Shown: piece after piece, positions 46,272-55,245 of the stretch
Layout: each line of letters begins with the position of its first letter
Numbering within the stretch: position 1 is the stretch's first letter
Source: Candidatus Aminicenantota bacterium
GTDB taxonomy: Bacteria > Acidobacteriota > Aminicenantia > JAMOAD01
Assembly: GCA_027061995.1 (NCBI GenBank)
Contig: JAMOUT010000087.1
Coordinates: forward strand, 1-64,000
DNA length: 64,000 nt
Direction of reading: 5' to 3'
Notes under the pieces: model-generated
Seen by the model: the letters and a program-made list of their open reading frames with translations, nothing else
Database searches by the model: none
What the model was told of the DNA's origin: nothing
Program-made: the position numbers and the translations under genes

Positions 46272-47714
46272 TTATATCAACAACATCCAACTTAACGGAA
46301 TAAAAATTATCCTGTTTGAATCTTCAAATTTCACCTGCTTTATTTTTGAATTAATTATTATTCCATATCTATATTTCCCATAAGTTTTAATCTGTGTCAC
46401 TGAAGTTTTGTTTATTCCTATTTCCATAATAACAGAATCATCCACAGTTTCAATAATGAAATCAGGATTTTTCTTTTTTCCATACCCGAAAGAAATAAAT
46501 CCTCCGGACAGATTTTTTTTCAGATACATTGCTATAATATCTTCATAAAGTTTTGCTCTTAGTTCATCTTTTAATTTATCTCCATATATTTTGGTATATA
46601 AAGCTCGCCTTAATGACGGTGACATAAAAAAGACTTTTTGATTACCACCTGTTCTTGAACGAATACCTCCATGAGGAATAAAAACATTTAAAATTTCAGC
46701 ATTATTTAAGTTTACGATAATCTTTTCAATTTCTGTTTCCTTTATTCTAAATTCCTTTGACAAAGATTGAAAATTTATCTCATCACTCAAAGCAATTCTG
46801 AATAAAATTCTATTATAAATATAAAAATAATCCTGATTAATTTGCGGAATATCTTTTAGTAAAATTCTCTCAAACAAAGCAAGAACTCTCTCGATAACAA
46901 GTGTTTTATTAACCAAAGGTAGAAAACGAGCTATATTATGATAACTTACATATTCGTCTATAAGTAAATTAATCGATTTGTCTATCACTCTTTCCGAATT
47001 CTGTAAATAATTTTTAATATTTTCTTGTAGATTATTAATACCATTTTTAGCTTTCTCATAATTCTCGGAAAAAAGAATAGTATTTTTTAATCTATTTGAC
47101 AGTCCTTTCACAGGAAATATTATTTTTTTCGGATTTTTTATCCATGATTTGGCAATAATAAACTCACAAAATTTAAAAGGGAATATCTTCATTAATGTCC
47201 AACGGGCAGCTAAATCAGAACTACTATGAAGCAATAATGCGGAACTTCCTGTTGTTAAAACAAATAGTTTTTTCCCTTTTTCGTAAAGAATTTTAATATC
47301 TTTTTGCCATTCTTTTGCTTCATGAACTTCATCAATCATTATCATCACTCTATCATTCAATTCATTTAGCGAGCAATGAAAGATCTCTTTCTCCAAAACA
47401 TTTATTACATCATATAAAGTAGCACTTAATCTATTTAAATCATCCACACTTATAAAAAATATTTTAGTGGTATGGTTTTTATAAACATAGTTTGCCGTTT
47501 GCCACATCAAAGTCGTTTTACCAACACCTCTTAAACCTGATAATGCAATCATTCTCGGTTGTGTCCCCTTTAAAAAGAAATCTTTTGCATATTTTTTTAA
47601 TACGACATAAGCGTTTCTTTGAGGAAGTTTTTGATTTCTCTCGTCTCTTACTTCTCCTTCCAACCTTTTGTTGGTTATTACATTATTCTTTATATAGTTT
47701 ATAAGTTCTTTCAT
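46272..47714 (-). CDS. AAA_14-type ATPase with nuclease-fold C-terminus
   Basis: A 480-residue protein. Walker A is 'GLRGVGKTTLMW' (about 64-75), Walker B 'MIMIDEVHEAKEW', and 'LTTGSSALLL' a sensor-like segment, the pattern of the AAA_14/DUF4143 family. A winged-helix-like middle ('FRIKETEIEKIIVNLNNAEI') precedes a C-terminal region with 'KKNPDFIIET...VIMEIG', a PD-(D/E)XK-like fold whose lysine is not evident, so the nuclease may be inactive. The family is widespread, often in accessory regions, with unclear roles. It lies next to a decayed gene. Confidence 0.7.
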   Translation of the reverse strand: MKELINYIKNNVITNKRLEGEVRDERNQKLPQRNAYVVLKKYAKDFFLKGTQPRMIALSGLRGVGKTTLMWQTANYVYKNHTTKIFFISVDDLNRLSATLYDVINVLEKEIFHCSLNELNDRVMIMIDEVHEAKEWQKDIKILYEKGKKLFVLTTGSSALLLHSSSDLAARWTLMKIFPFKFCEFIIAKSWIKNPKKIIFPVKGLSNRLKNTILFSENYEKAKNGINNLQENIKNYLQNSERVIDKSINLLIDEYVSYHNIARFLPLVNKTLVIERVLALFERILLKDIPQINQDYFYIYNRILFRIALSDEINFQSLSKEFRIKETEIEKIIVNLNNAEILNVFIPHGGIRSRTGGNQKVFFMSPSLRRALYTKIYGDKLKDELRAKLYEDIIAMYLKKNLSGGFISFGYGKKKNPDFIIETVDDSVIMEIGINKTSVTQIKTYGKYRYGIIINSKIKQVKFEDSNRIIFIPLSWMLLI

Positions 47715-48678
47715 TATTAAAATATATTTTTTAAAAAAGCTTTTTTAGCTTTTGCTTGCATTCCATTAATGAATTGTAAACATAGGTTCTTTTTCACATA
47801 ACCTACTAAAACATATAAATACAGATATAGAATCCCTAAATTATCAAACTTTTTATATCCTATTTCTTTCATAATATTATTTTACACTTTTTCTTCAAAA
47901 AAGTCATCCTTACCTTGTTGCAATAAAAGCATACAATAATTGCCAATATTGCCCATCTCCGACATCATGCCTTAATCCCAAATAATTAAACAGATTCAAT
48001 TTGGTCTTATGAGCAATTACAATATTAAGTTTAGGAATAACCGTTATAAATTGCCCTCCGTAACCTGTAGCAGAGTATGCTCCCTTAAAATCAGAATGAT
48101 AATAAATACTCTCGATTATCCACCACATATAACCGTAGGAAAACTGAAAATGGCTTGATTTCGTTCGTCCATACCTTTTGTTATCACTTCCACCGAAGTA
48201 AAAATGAAGTTATTTTTTTTATCCAATCTTTTGAGATTATCTGATTTCCATCCCATTTTCCTTCATTTAACATCAATTGCCCGATTTTTGCCATATCCCT
48301 TGTTGAAATATATATATGATAAGCGGGATATCTTGATTTTTTCCTGTTATATTTTTTCTTTTGATTCTTTATGTTCCAATCCTGAAATCCGAGAGGTATG
48401 GCAAGTTGTTCCTCTATCTCTTTATAAACATTTTTCCCTGTTTTCTTCTCAAATATATAACTCCAACATTAAAATCCCAATTATTGCGAACAAAATACTC
48501 CCCTGGTTTTACAGAGCCTCTTTTTAATATATGCTTTTTATCGTATCCTTATTTGCATGTTCATAAAACACACCTGAACGAGAGGTGATCATATCCTCGA
48601 CTGTTGCGGTTTTAAAATTTAATTTTAGTTTTTTCATTTTCTCTCTTTAAATATTGTCCTATATCCTTTATTAAAAAA
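47715..48678. other. Long stretch without intact genes
   Basis: About 960 bases between the ATPase gene and the propeller gene. Most of it is the decayed beta-lactamase-family gene (47910-48637). The part from 47715 to 47909 shows no gene or clear signal. Confidence 0.6.
47910..48637 (-). pseudogene. Decayed beta-lactamase-family serine hydrolase
   Basis: Leftward from the ATG at 48637, fragments of a class C beta-lactamase-like (PF00144 type) protein appear in different frames. They are 'ATVEDMITSRSGVFYEH', a stop, 'GSVKPGEYFVRNNWDFN', then 'RYPAYHIYISTRDMAKIGQL' with 'MLNEGKWDGNQIISKDWI', a stop, and finally 'GAYSATGYGGQFITVIPKL' to the TAA-type end at 47910. The 5' part bearing the SxxK nucleophile is missing, and at least three frameshifts or stops separate the fragments. 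The original was probably an esterase or peptidase. Loss appears advanced but recent enough to read. Confidence 0.75.
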
Positions 48679-49326
48679 TCAATCTCTTGATACTATCAAT
48701 TCTTTTGTATCGGGATTAATACAAAAATCTATTATCCCTTCATATTCTGTTTCATAAACATTATCATCCTTTAAATCAATCTTATAAATAATATCTCCGA
48801 AAAGGATTAGGGCTGTATTTTCATCATAAAAAACCATCTTTTTACCGACAATTTTAAATATTCGTTTCTCATCCCCTTTTAATATTACCGTTCTTCTGTT
48901 TCCCGTGTCAATTACACCTACCCTTCCATCCGAAACATCAAAATCAACGGGGAAATGGAAAAAGAGTTCATCCTGCTTTTCAAATTTATCATAACCAAAC
49001 TCTCCTATGGTTTTTATCAGCTTAAAATCATTATCAAAAACAAAAATTGCGGATTTTTCCTGATCCAAAACATAGATACTGTTTTCATGGAATTTTATCT
49101 TAATAGGATACTCTAATTCGGTTTTCATATTTCCCCTTTTATCATAAATCTTTCTATCCTTCGTATAAAACAAATCACCATTGATAAAACAAAAATCATG
49201 TGACCAATCTATTTTATCCTCTATTATTTTGCTGTTTTCCCCATCCATAAGGATAATTCTTTTTTTCTCATCAGAACCATAAATCGAATCTCCGCATGCT
49301 TTTAAAAAGAGAATTCTATCATTCAT
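48679..49326 (-). CDS. Cytoplasmic beta-propeller-like protein in sugar-acid operon
   Basis: A 215-residue protein with no signal peptide. Repeated strands such as 'DGENSKIIEDKIDWSHDF', 'NSIYVLDQEKSAIFVFDN' and 'DGRVGVIDTGNRRTVIL' resemble NHL or six-bladed propeller units, but there are too few for a complete standard propeller. Its ATG overlaps the stop of the nucleotidyltransferase gene (ATGA), so the two are translationally coupled and probably functionally connected to sugar-acid activation or transfer. No specific function is recognised. Confidence 0.55.
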   Translation of the reverse strand: MNDRILFLKACGDSIYGSDEKKRIILMDGENSKIIEDKIDWSHDFCFINGDLFYTKDRKIYDKRGNMKTELEYPIKIKFHENSIYVLDQEKSAIFVFDNDFKLIKTIGEFGYDKFEKQDELFFHFPVDFDVSDGRVGVIDTGNRRTVILKGDEKRIFKIVGKKMVFYDENTALILFGDIIYKIDLKDDNVYETEYEGIIDFCINPDTKELIVSRD

Positions 49327-50402
49327 CCTCTTAGTTTCTCCTTCAATATTTCATAAGAATCCCTGTATTTCTCCCATTCTCCAACATCCACCCAAGAATG
49401 TTCGGAGACAGGGAAAATACCTATCTTCTCTTTTTTCTTTAAAAGCATTTTTATTAAATCGGTCATATCAAAAAATTTGTTTTTAGGAATATAATCCAAT
49501 ATTTCGGGGGATAATATATACACACCCGTATTAACTATATTATCGAATCTCGGTTTTTCCTGAAAATGTAAAAGTTCACCCGCTTCATTTATCTTGCAAA
49601 CTCCGTATGGGATAATAAAGTTTTTCATCGCCCCGATTATAGTCAGTTTGTTTTTATTATTATTGTGAAATTCCAAAACAGCACTATAATCGGTATTAAC
49701 CAATATATCACAGTTTGAGACTATAAATTCCCTGTCTATTTTTCCTTTAAGATACTTTAAAGCGCCTGCTGTCCCGAGAGGCTTGTCCTCCTCTATAAAG
49801 GAGATATTCAAATCCTTGTATGTATCTTCCATATAAATCTTAATCAATGAACCCTTAAAATTTATGGAGATAAAATAATTCTCTATCCCGTTTTTTTTAA
49901 AATGTTCTATTATATAATCAAGCATTGGTTTATTTTCAACCGGAATCAGTGCTTTGGGAAGTATCTTTGTAAAAGGGTCGAGCCTTTTTCCCTCTCCTCC
50001 CGCCATAATTACAATAGGAACATCGTTTAATCTTTTTTTATCTCCTCTTTTTTTTACAGCGGCAAAAATCTCCTCTTTCAAAAGTAAATCTACAAAATAT
50101 CCTTCATCAAGGACAGGAAGATGTTTAATAGGCTCTTTTAAAAAGAGCCTCTTTATCTCTTTCTCAGAATAATCTCTTTCAACATAGATGAAGTTTTTAG
50201 TAGCTATATCAATAGCTTTGCTATTAAGATTTACCCCTTTTAATATTGCTCTCCTGAAATCTCCATCAGTTAATATACCGAGCATTTTTCCGAGTTCATC
50301 TATGATTATTACAACCCCTTTTCCATTTGTATCCATAACTTTGACAGCTTCTCTTATTGAGTTGTCTTCAAGCACAAGATATTTTTTCAAATCTTTTCTC
50401 AT
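49323..50402 (-). CDS. CBS-domain sugar nucleotidyltransferase (PtmE-like)
   Basis: A 359-residue cytoplasmic enzyme. Two CBS motifs (about 5-115, 'VVIIIDELGKMLGILTDGDF') precede a nucleotidyltransferase domain with 'IVIMAGGEGKRLDPFTKILP', 'KALIPVENKPMLDYIIEHF' and 'FIVSNCDILVNTDYS'. This CBS-nucleotidyltransferase fusion is the PtmE type, which in Campylobacter makes GDP-glucosamine for legionaminic acid synthesis. The NeuB-like gene upstream supports a nonulosonic-acid role. Overlaps on both sides are of the ATGA type. The CBS pair may sense adenine nucleotides. Confidence 0.85.
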   Translation of the reverse strand: MRKDLKKYLVLEDNSIREAVKVMDTNGKGVVIIIDELGKMLGILTDGDFRRAILKGVNLNSKAIDIATKNFIYVERDYSEKEIKRLFLKEPIKHLPVLDEGYFVDLLLKEEIFAAVKKRGDKKRLNDVPIVIMAGGEGKRLDPFTKILPKALIPVENKPMLDYIIEHFKKNGIENYFISINFKGSLIKIYMEDTYKDLNISFIEEDKPLGTAGALKYLKGKIDREFIVSNCDILVNTDYSAVLEFHNNNKNKLTIIGAMKNFIIPYGVCKINEAGELLHFQEKPRFDNIVNTGVYILSPEILDYIPKNKFFDMTDLIKMLLKKKEKIGIFPVSEHSWVDVGEWEKYRDSYEILKEKLRG

Positions 50403-51436
50403 ACCAAATCCTTATATTTTATACCTTCCCCGTCTTTTTTACCGTTTTTAAGTTTTTTCCCGACGATAAATTTAAAATCTTCGGGTTTAATATAATCGGC
50501 GGCAGGTCTTTTAAAGATAGTATTATCCGATGATATTGAATCTCCTGCTTTTACCGTTTTTTTCGCATAAAGCCCTCTTCTTGCAAGATCGACACTCTTT
50601 TTCTCATCTCCAACAGGACCTTTTTTATAACCGTTTCCCAAAGCTTTTTCAATATCTCTAATCTGTTTTACCATATCCTTAAACTCTTTCGGAGATATTG
50701 ACAATTTATGATCAGGTCCTTTCATATTTTTATCAAGGGTAAAATGTTTTTCTATAATCTTCGCTCCCATGGCTATGGCAGCAAGAGATATATGATAACC
50801 TTCGGTATGATCCGATAAACCGGCAGGATAACCGAAAGCTTTTGCAATTGTTTTTATTGTTTTAAGATTCATCAGATTGTAGGGAGCCGGATAAAGAGAG
50901 ATACATTGAAGTATTGAGATTTTTTTATTTCCGGTTTTTTCAATCTCCGAAACAGCGGTTGAAATATCTTTTATATTCGACATCCCTGTTGAAAGGATTA
51001 CAGGTTTTCCTGTTTTTCCGATTTTTTCGAGAAAAGGAAGAAAATTTATATCTCCGGAAGCTATCTTATATGCTGGGATATCTATTTTCTCCGCAATATC
51101 AAAACTTTTATCATCAAATACACTTGCAAAAAAGATAATATTTTTTTTATCAGCGAATTCCTTTAATTCAAACCATCCTTTTTCGGAAAATTCCAAAGAT
51201 TTAAGAAGTTTTATTATCTCTTTTCCGGTTTGAGCAAAACCTTTATGAGAAGCGGAATAAAAAAGTTCGGTATTAAAAATCTGAAATTTAATCGCATCCG
51301 CATTTGATTCCACCGCTGCGGATATTAACTCTTTCGCAATATTAATATCTCCGTTATGATTGATTCCCCCTTCGGCAATTATAAAAGAGTTCCCTTTGTC
51401 TCCTATTTTTCTATTATCTATTTTAATGGTTTTCAT
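50399..51436 (-). CDS. NeuB-family nonulosonate (sialic/legionaminic/pseudaminic) synthase
   Basis: A 345-residue enzyme condensing a 6-carbon amino sugar with phosphoenolpyruvate. The barrel has 'FIIAEGGINHNGDINIAKEL', 'DAIKFQIFNTELFYS', 'ILSTGMSNIKDISTAV' and 'GLSDHTEGYHISLAAIAMGA', then 'IEKHFTLDKNMKGPDHKLSI'. The C-terminal SAF (antifreeze-like) domain follows at ~285-345 ('ARRGLYAKKTVKAGDSI'). Whether the product is sialic, legionaminic or pseudaminic acid cannot be told. The PtmE-like neighbour favours legionaminic acid (inference). It ends in an ATGA overlap. Confidence 0.92.
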   Translation of the reverse strand: MKTIKIDNRKIGDKGNSFIIAEGGINHNGDINIAKELISAAVESNADAIKFQIFNTELFYSASHKGFAQTGKEIIKLLKSLEFSEKGWFELKEFADKKNIIFFASVFDDKSFDIAEKIDIPAYKIASGDINFLPFLEKIGKTGKPVILSTGMSNIKDISTAVSEIEKTGNKKISILQCISLYPAPYNLMNLKTIKTIAKAFGYPAGLSDHTEGYHISLAAIAMGAKIIEKHFTLDKNMKGPDHKLSISPKEFKDMVKQIRDIEKALGNGYKKGPVGDEKKSVDLARRGLYAKKTVKAGDSISSDNTIFKRPAADYIKPEDFKFIVGKKLKNGKKDGEGIKYKDLV

Positions 51437-51438
51437 TT

Positions 51439-51993
51439 TCAGAATGTAATGGTAAAACCTACATCCGTTGAAATTCCTCCGAGTTTTATTGTGGAGCTTG
51501 TTCCATCATTAAATTTTATCGTATAATCGGATTTTGTATATGCAAGCTCAAATTGAAGATTGATGGGTCCTATAATTTTTAATCTCCCCCCTCCTCCTAT
51601 ATAATAACCGGATGTAGAATCTTTAAAATCTACCATTGGAGCGGGATTTTTCTCCTGAAATCTCATGTTCATCATACCAATCTTGACAAATAATCGACTT
51701 CCGAATTTAATACCATAGATAATCGGATTCATCTCAACGAATGTTTCCTCTTTCGTATAAGTTGTCTTACCGTATTGGGATTGATGAGAAAATTTCAGAA
51801 AGAATCCGAGACTCTTAAATCCGTCAATATTAATCTCCACTCCATACCTTAAAAAATTAATTCCGTATATATCTTGTATATCTTTATCCGATACCCATTG
51901 ATTTCCACCGAAGAGAAATATACTCCCTCTCTCACTATATCCTGCCGATACAATAAATAAAAAAGCCAAAATAAAAACTATTTTTTTCTTCAT
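51439..51993 (-). CDS. Small outer-membrane beta-barrel protein
   Basis: A 184-residue exported protein. The signal peptide 'KIVFILAFLFIVSAGYS' is followed by amphipathic strands ('GVEINIDGFKSLGFFLKFSH', 'GRLKIIGPINLQFELAYTKS') and a terminal 'DVGFTITF' beta-signal ending in Phe. It looks like an 8-stranded barrel of the OmpW/OmpX type, without a recognised family. A GGGGAGGATTT site precedes the ATG. It lies 10 bases after metG and 2 bases before the NeuB-like gene, so it is probably in the same long message. Confidence 0.7.
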   Translation of the reverse strand: MKKKIVFILAFLFIVSAGYSERGSIFLFGGNQWVSDKDIQDIYGINFLRYGVEINIDGFKSLGFFLKFSHQSQYGKTTYTKEETFVEMNPIIYGIKFGSRLFVKIGMMNMRFQEKNPAPMVDFKDSTSGYYIGGGGRLKIIGPINLQFELAYTKSDYTIKFNDGTSSTIKLGGISTDVGFTITF

Positions 51994-52003
51994 AAATCCT
52001 CCC

Positions 52004-53911
52004 CTATGTCATTAATGAGCCCGGAGGGACATCATCGGGAAGAAAAGGGATAACCGGTTTGCCGTCAACATTTGCAGCTATGAGCATTCCGTTTGATATA
52101 AATCCCCTCATTTTCTTAGGCTCTAAATTCTTTACAACTATTATCTTTTTATTTAAAAGTTCCTCTTTTGTATAATACTCTTTTACCCCGGCAAGAATCT
52201 CTCTCTTTTCGGTTCCAATATCAATTTTTAATCTATATAATTTATCGGCTCCCTCTATATCATTAACCTCGAGAATTTGAGCCACAACCATTACCACTTT
52301 TTTAAAATCGGGAAATTTAATAAGGTTAGTTTCAGTCTCCACCTTTTTCTCTTCCATCTTCTTCTCCTCCTTTTTATTATCGGCGAAAAACTCATCTTTA
52401 TCAACCCTCGGGAAAAGCTGATCCAATTTTTTTATTTTTCCACCGGAAATCAAATCATTAAAATCAAATGTAAATTCTTTTTCAGGTATTGTAGAGCCAT
52501 CGATCGATTTAAGAACTTTTTTGGAAATCTCAGGCATTATCGGAAAAAGTAGATAAAAAACACCTCTTAATGCCTGAATTAATGAAAACATAACAGCATT
52601 CAACTCCTGTTCATTACCCTCTTTTTTTAATACCCAAGGCTCTTTTTCAACAATAAATCTGTTAAGCTCATTAATAAAAGCCCAAACTTTTTCAAGAGCT
52701 CTGTTAATGTTAAAATTCTTAAAATCATTAATATATGAATCTCTTAATGAAAGATATCTATCCTTTAAATAAAGTTTTTTCGGGGTATCGGGTATTTTAT
52801 AATCAAAATATTTACCCATCATCCCCCATACACGATTTACCAAATTACCAAGATCATTCGATAAATCGGAATTTATTCTGTGAATAAACCCTTCATGAGA
52901 AAAATTTCCGTCTGTTCCTATGGGAATCTCCCTTAAAAGAAAATATCTGACGGCATCAGCTCCGAAATTATCAATCAAAAGATAAGGATCAAGGACATTT
53001 CCTATTGATTTTGACATCTTTCTTTTATCTTTAAGCCACCATCCGTGAGCAATAATCTTTTTTGGTAATTCTATCCCCGCCGCCATAAGAAAAGCAGGCC
53101 AAAAAACAGCATGAAATCTTAATATATCCTTACCTATCAGATGAACATCCGCAGGCCACCATTTACAAAACTTATCTTCATCCGTTCCGTATCCCACACC
53201 GGTTAAATAATTATGCAGAGCATCAAACCACACATATATTGTTTGCGATTCATCAAAAGGGACTTTTATCCCCCATTTAACGGTTGATCTTGTGATACTG
53301 AGATCTCTTAATCCCCCTTTAACAAAAGAGATAACTTCATTCATTCTCCCCTGAGGATGAACAAATTCGGGATTATTATCATAAAATTTCAGAAGTTTTT
53401 TTTCATAAGCTGAGAGGCGAAAAAAATAAACCTCTTCGGAAACTTTTTCAGAAGGTCTTCCGCAGTCGGGGCAAATCTTTCTCCCTTCGGAATCCTCATC
53501 TTCATCCTCTGAAAGATAGTTTTCACAACTAACACAATACCACCCCGTATATGTTCCTTTATAAATATCTCCGTTTTTGAACAATTTGTCAAATATCTTT
53601 TGAACCCCTTTTTCATGAAAATCCATGGTGGTTCTGATAAAAAAATCATAGTTGATATACAGTTTTTCCCATAAAGTTCTGAATCTTTCAACAACTCTGT
53701 CCGCAAGTTCTATCGGAGTTATCCCTTTTATCTTTGCCGATTTTTCTATCTTTTGTCCGTGCTCATCAGTTCCCGTAAGATAGTATGTCTCATCTCCCAT
53801 AATTCTATGAAACCTGCTTAAAGCATCCCCTATTATTGTTGTATAAGAGTGTCCGATATGCGGTATATCATTAACATAATATATTGGTGTTGTTATATAA
53901 AATTTACTCAC
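52004..53911 (-). CDS. metG: Methionyl-tRNA synthetase with C-terminal tRNA-binding domain
   Basis: A 635-residue class I synthetase. 'PIYYVNDIPHIGHSYTT' carries the HIGH motif, 'DKRKMSKSIGNV' the KMSKS loop, and 'CVSCENYL...CPDCGRP' the zinc knuckle. A lysine/glutamate-rich linker (about 510-530) joins the EMAP/Trbp111-type domain ('VVMVVAQILEVNDIEGADKL', 'MRGFISNGMLIAA') at the C-terminus. It charges tRNA-Met. The start is GTG after GGAGAGGATA, overlapping the folE stop by one base. Confidence 0.96.
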   Translation of the reverse strand: MSKFYITTPIYYVNDIPHIGHSYTTIIGDALSRFHRIMGDETYYLTGTDEHGQKIEKSAKIKGITPIELADRVVERFRTLWEKLYINYDFFIRTTMDFHEKGVQKIFDKLFKNGDIYKGTYTGWYCVSCENYLSEDEDEDSEGRKICPDCGRPSEKVSEEVYFFRLSAYEKKLLKFYDNNPEFVHPQGRMNEVISFVKGGLRDLSITRSTVKWGIKVPFDESQTIYVWFDALHNYLTGVGYGTDEDKFCKWWPADVHLIGKDILRFHAVFWPAFLMAAGIELPKKIIAHGWWLKDKRKMSKSIGNVLDPYLLIDNFGADAVRYFLLREIPIGTDGNFSHEGFIHRINSDLSNDLGNLVNRVWGMMGKYFDYKIPDTPKKLYLKDRYLSLRDSYINDFKNFNINRALEKVWAFINELNRFIVEKEPWVLKKEGNEQELNAVMFSLIQALRGVFYLLFPIMPEISKKVLKSIDGSTIPEKEFTFDFNDLISGGKIKKLDQLFPRVDKDEFFADNKKEEKKMEEKKVETETNLIKFPDFKKVVMVVAQILEVNDIEGADKLYRLKIDIGTEKREILAGVKEYYTKEELLNKKIIVVKNLEPKKMRGFISNGMLIAANVDGKPVIPFLPDDVPPGSLMT

Positions 53912-54495
53912 TATCCTCTCCTTAGTGTGCTTTTTATTAATGAAAGAGCTTCTTCTCTCGCTTTTATATCATTTCTGAAAATCCCCCTTAATGCGGATGT
54001 AACCGTTAATGATTTTGGTTTTTTAATTCCCCTCATTGTCATACACATATGCTCGGCTTCTATAACAACCATCACTCCGTAAGGGTGGAGATTCTCATAA
54101 AGAGTATCCGCTATCTGGGTTGTTAATCTTTCCTGCAGTTGAAGTCTTTTTGAGAATGTATCCACAACTCTTGCTATCTTACTTAATCCTACGATTTTCC
54201 CTTTCTTAGGGATATAAGCAACATGAGCATAACCTGCAAAAGGGAGCATATGATGTTCGCACATGGAATATAAGGGAATATCCTTAACCATTACCATCTC
54301 TTCATGCCCGGGCTCCGTAAAGGTTTTCAGATAAGCTGAAGGATCCTGATAAAGTCCTCCGAAAATCTCTTTAAACATCTCGGAAACCCTATAAGGAGTA
54401 TCTTGAAGCCCCTCTCTATTAATATTTTCGCCAAGACCCTCAAGAATCATCCGAACACCTTTTTGAATCATTTTTTCATTAAATTTTTTACTCAT
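53911..54495 (-). CDS. folE: GTP cyclohydrolase I
   Basis: A 194-residue cytoplasmic enzyme converting GTP to dihydroneopterin triphosphate, the first step of folate and pterin synthesis. '[19 protein letters not shown]', zinc-site '[19 protein letters not shown]' and '[16 protein letters not shown]' are intact, as is '[19 protein letters not shown]'. Length is typical. AAGGAGTAAGA precedes the ATG. It is the first gene of the leftward folE-metG run. Confidence 0.96.
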   Translation of the reverse strand: MSKKFNEKMIQKGVRMILEGLGENINREGLQDTPYRVSEMFKEIFGGLYQDPSAYLKTFTEPGHEEMVMVKDIPLYSMCEHHMLPFAGYAHVAYIPKKGKIVGLSKIARVVDTFSKRLQLQERLTTQIADTLYENLHPYGVMVVIEAEHMCMTMRGIKKPKSLTVTSALRGIFRNDIKAREEALSLIKSTLRRG

Positions 54496-54605
54496 TCTTA
54501 CTCCTTAATCAATTATTTTAACCTATATAAAACAAATATGCAATCACCCGTTACCTTTAAAAGTTTGCCAAATTCATCTATAATTATTAATTAAAGGAGG
54601 TGAAA

Positions 54606-54983
54606 ATGAGAAAAGAGATAATATCCGAGAATGCTCCTCAAGCGATAGGCCCCTATTCCCAAGGGATAGAAACCGATAATTTCGTTTTTTTATCCGGACA
54701 AATCGGAATAACCGAGAAAGGGAAACTTGCAACAGGGGGAACAACCGGACAATTCAAACAAATTATGAAAAATATCAAATATATACTGAAAGAACTGAAT
54801 TTGGATTTATCAGCAATAGTTAAAACAACCATTTTTTTAAAAGATATGAATGATTTCCAAGCGATTAATTCAGTTTACGAAGACTATTGGACAAAACCCT
54901 ATCCCGCCCGCTCAACGGTCGAAGTAGCAAAATTACCAAAAGATGTTAATATAGAGATTGAGGTTATTGCAGTAAAAAATTAG
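54606..54983 (+). CDS. ridA: RidA-family imine/enamine deaminase
   Basis: A 125-residue cytoplasmic protein that hydrolyses reactive enamine/imine intermediates formed by PLP enzymes. 'ENAPQAIGPYSQGIETDNFV', 'FLSGQIG', 'IVKTTIFLKDMNDFQAIN' and 'YPARSTVEVAKLPKDVNIEI' with the substrate-binding Arg are all present. The ATG at 54606, 5 bases after AAAGGAGG, is chosen; the GTG at 54600 lies within that site. It is divergent from folE. Confidence 0.94.
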   Translation: MRKEIISENAPQAIGPYSQGIETDNFVFLSGQIGITEKGKLATGGTTGQFKQIMKNIKYILKELNLDLSAIVKTTIFLKDMNDFQAINSVYEDYWTKPYPARSTVEVAKLPKDVNIEIEVIAVKN

Positions 54984-55211
54984 CAGTGGAAATAATAAAC
55001 GGAATAATATAAATTCAATATTATTTTTTCGTGAATCTAAAAATATCTTTTTTAATATTTCTAATTTTAAAATCTAAAACAACTTTTGAAAGCAACAAAT
55101 ACTTAAAACCCGAAAACCTGCCAAATATATTCATATATTAATACTTAACAAACTCATATTACTATCCGATACAAATACGCTAAATGTTTGTAGTCGCAAT
55201 GATTACCCTAA

Positions 55212-55240
55212 TTGACTTTTTAACTTAATAATCTTATATT
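55212..55240 (+). promoter_or_regulatory. Sigma-70 promoter of the histidine kinase gene
   Basis: TTGACT (55212-55217), 17-base spacer, TATATT (55235-55240), the same hexamers and spacing as the tRNA-Leu promoter. The ATG of the kinase gene is at 55246, only 6 bases past the -10 box, so the message should be leaderless. Confidence 0.65.
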
Positions 55241-55245
55241 ATATT

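Noticed and set aside
48204..48588. Rightward frames of 107 and 75 codons
   Set aside because: They are antisense to the decayed beta-lactamase-family gene, whose fragments are clearly recognisable on the other strand.
55003..55025. AT-only hairpin after ridA as a terminator
   Set aside because: AATAATAT/ATATTATT followed by T residues could terminate, but a stem with no G-C pairs is expected often by chance in this AT-rich DNA.
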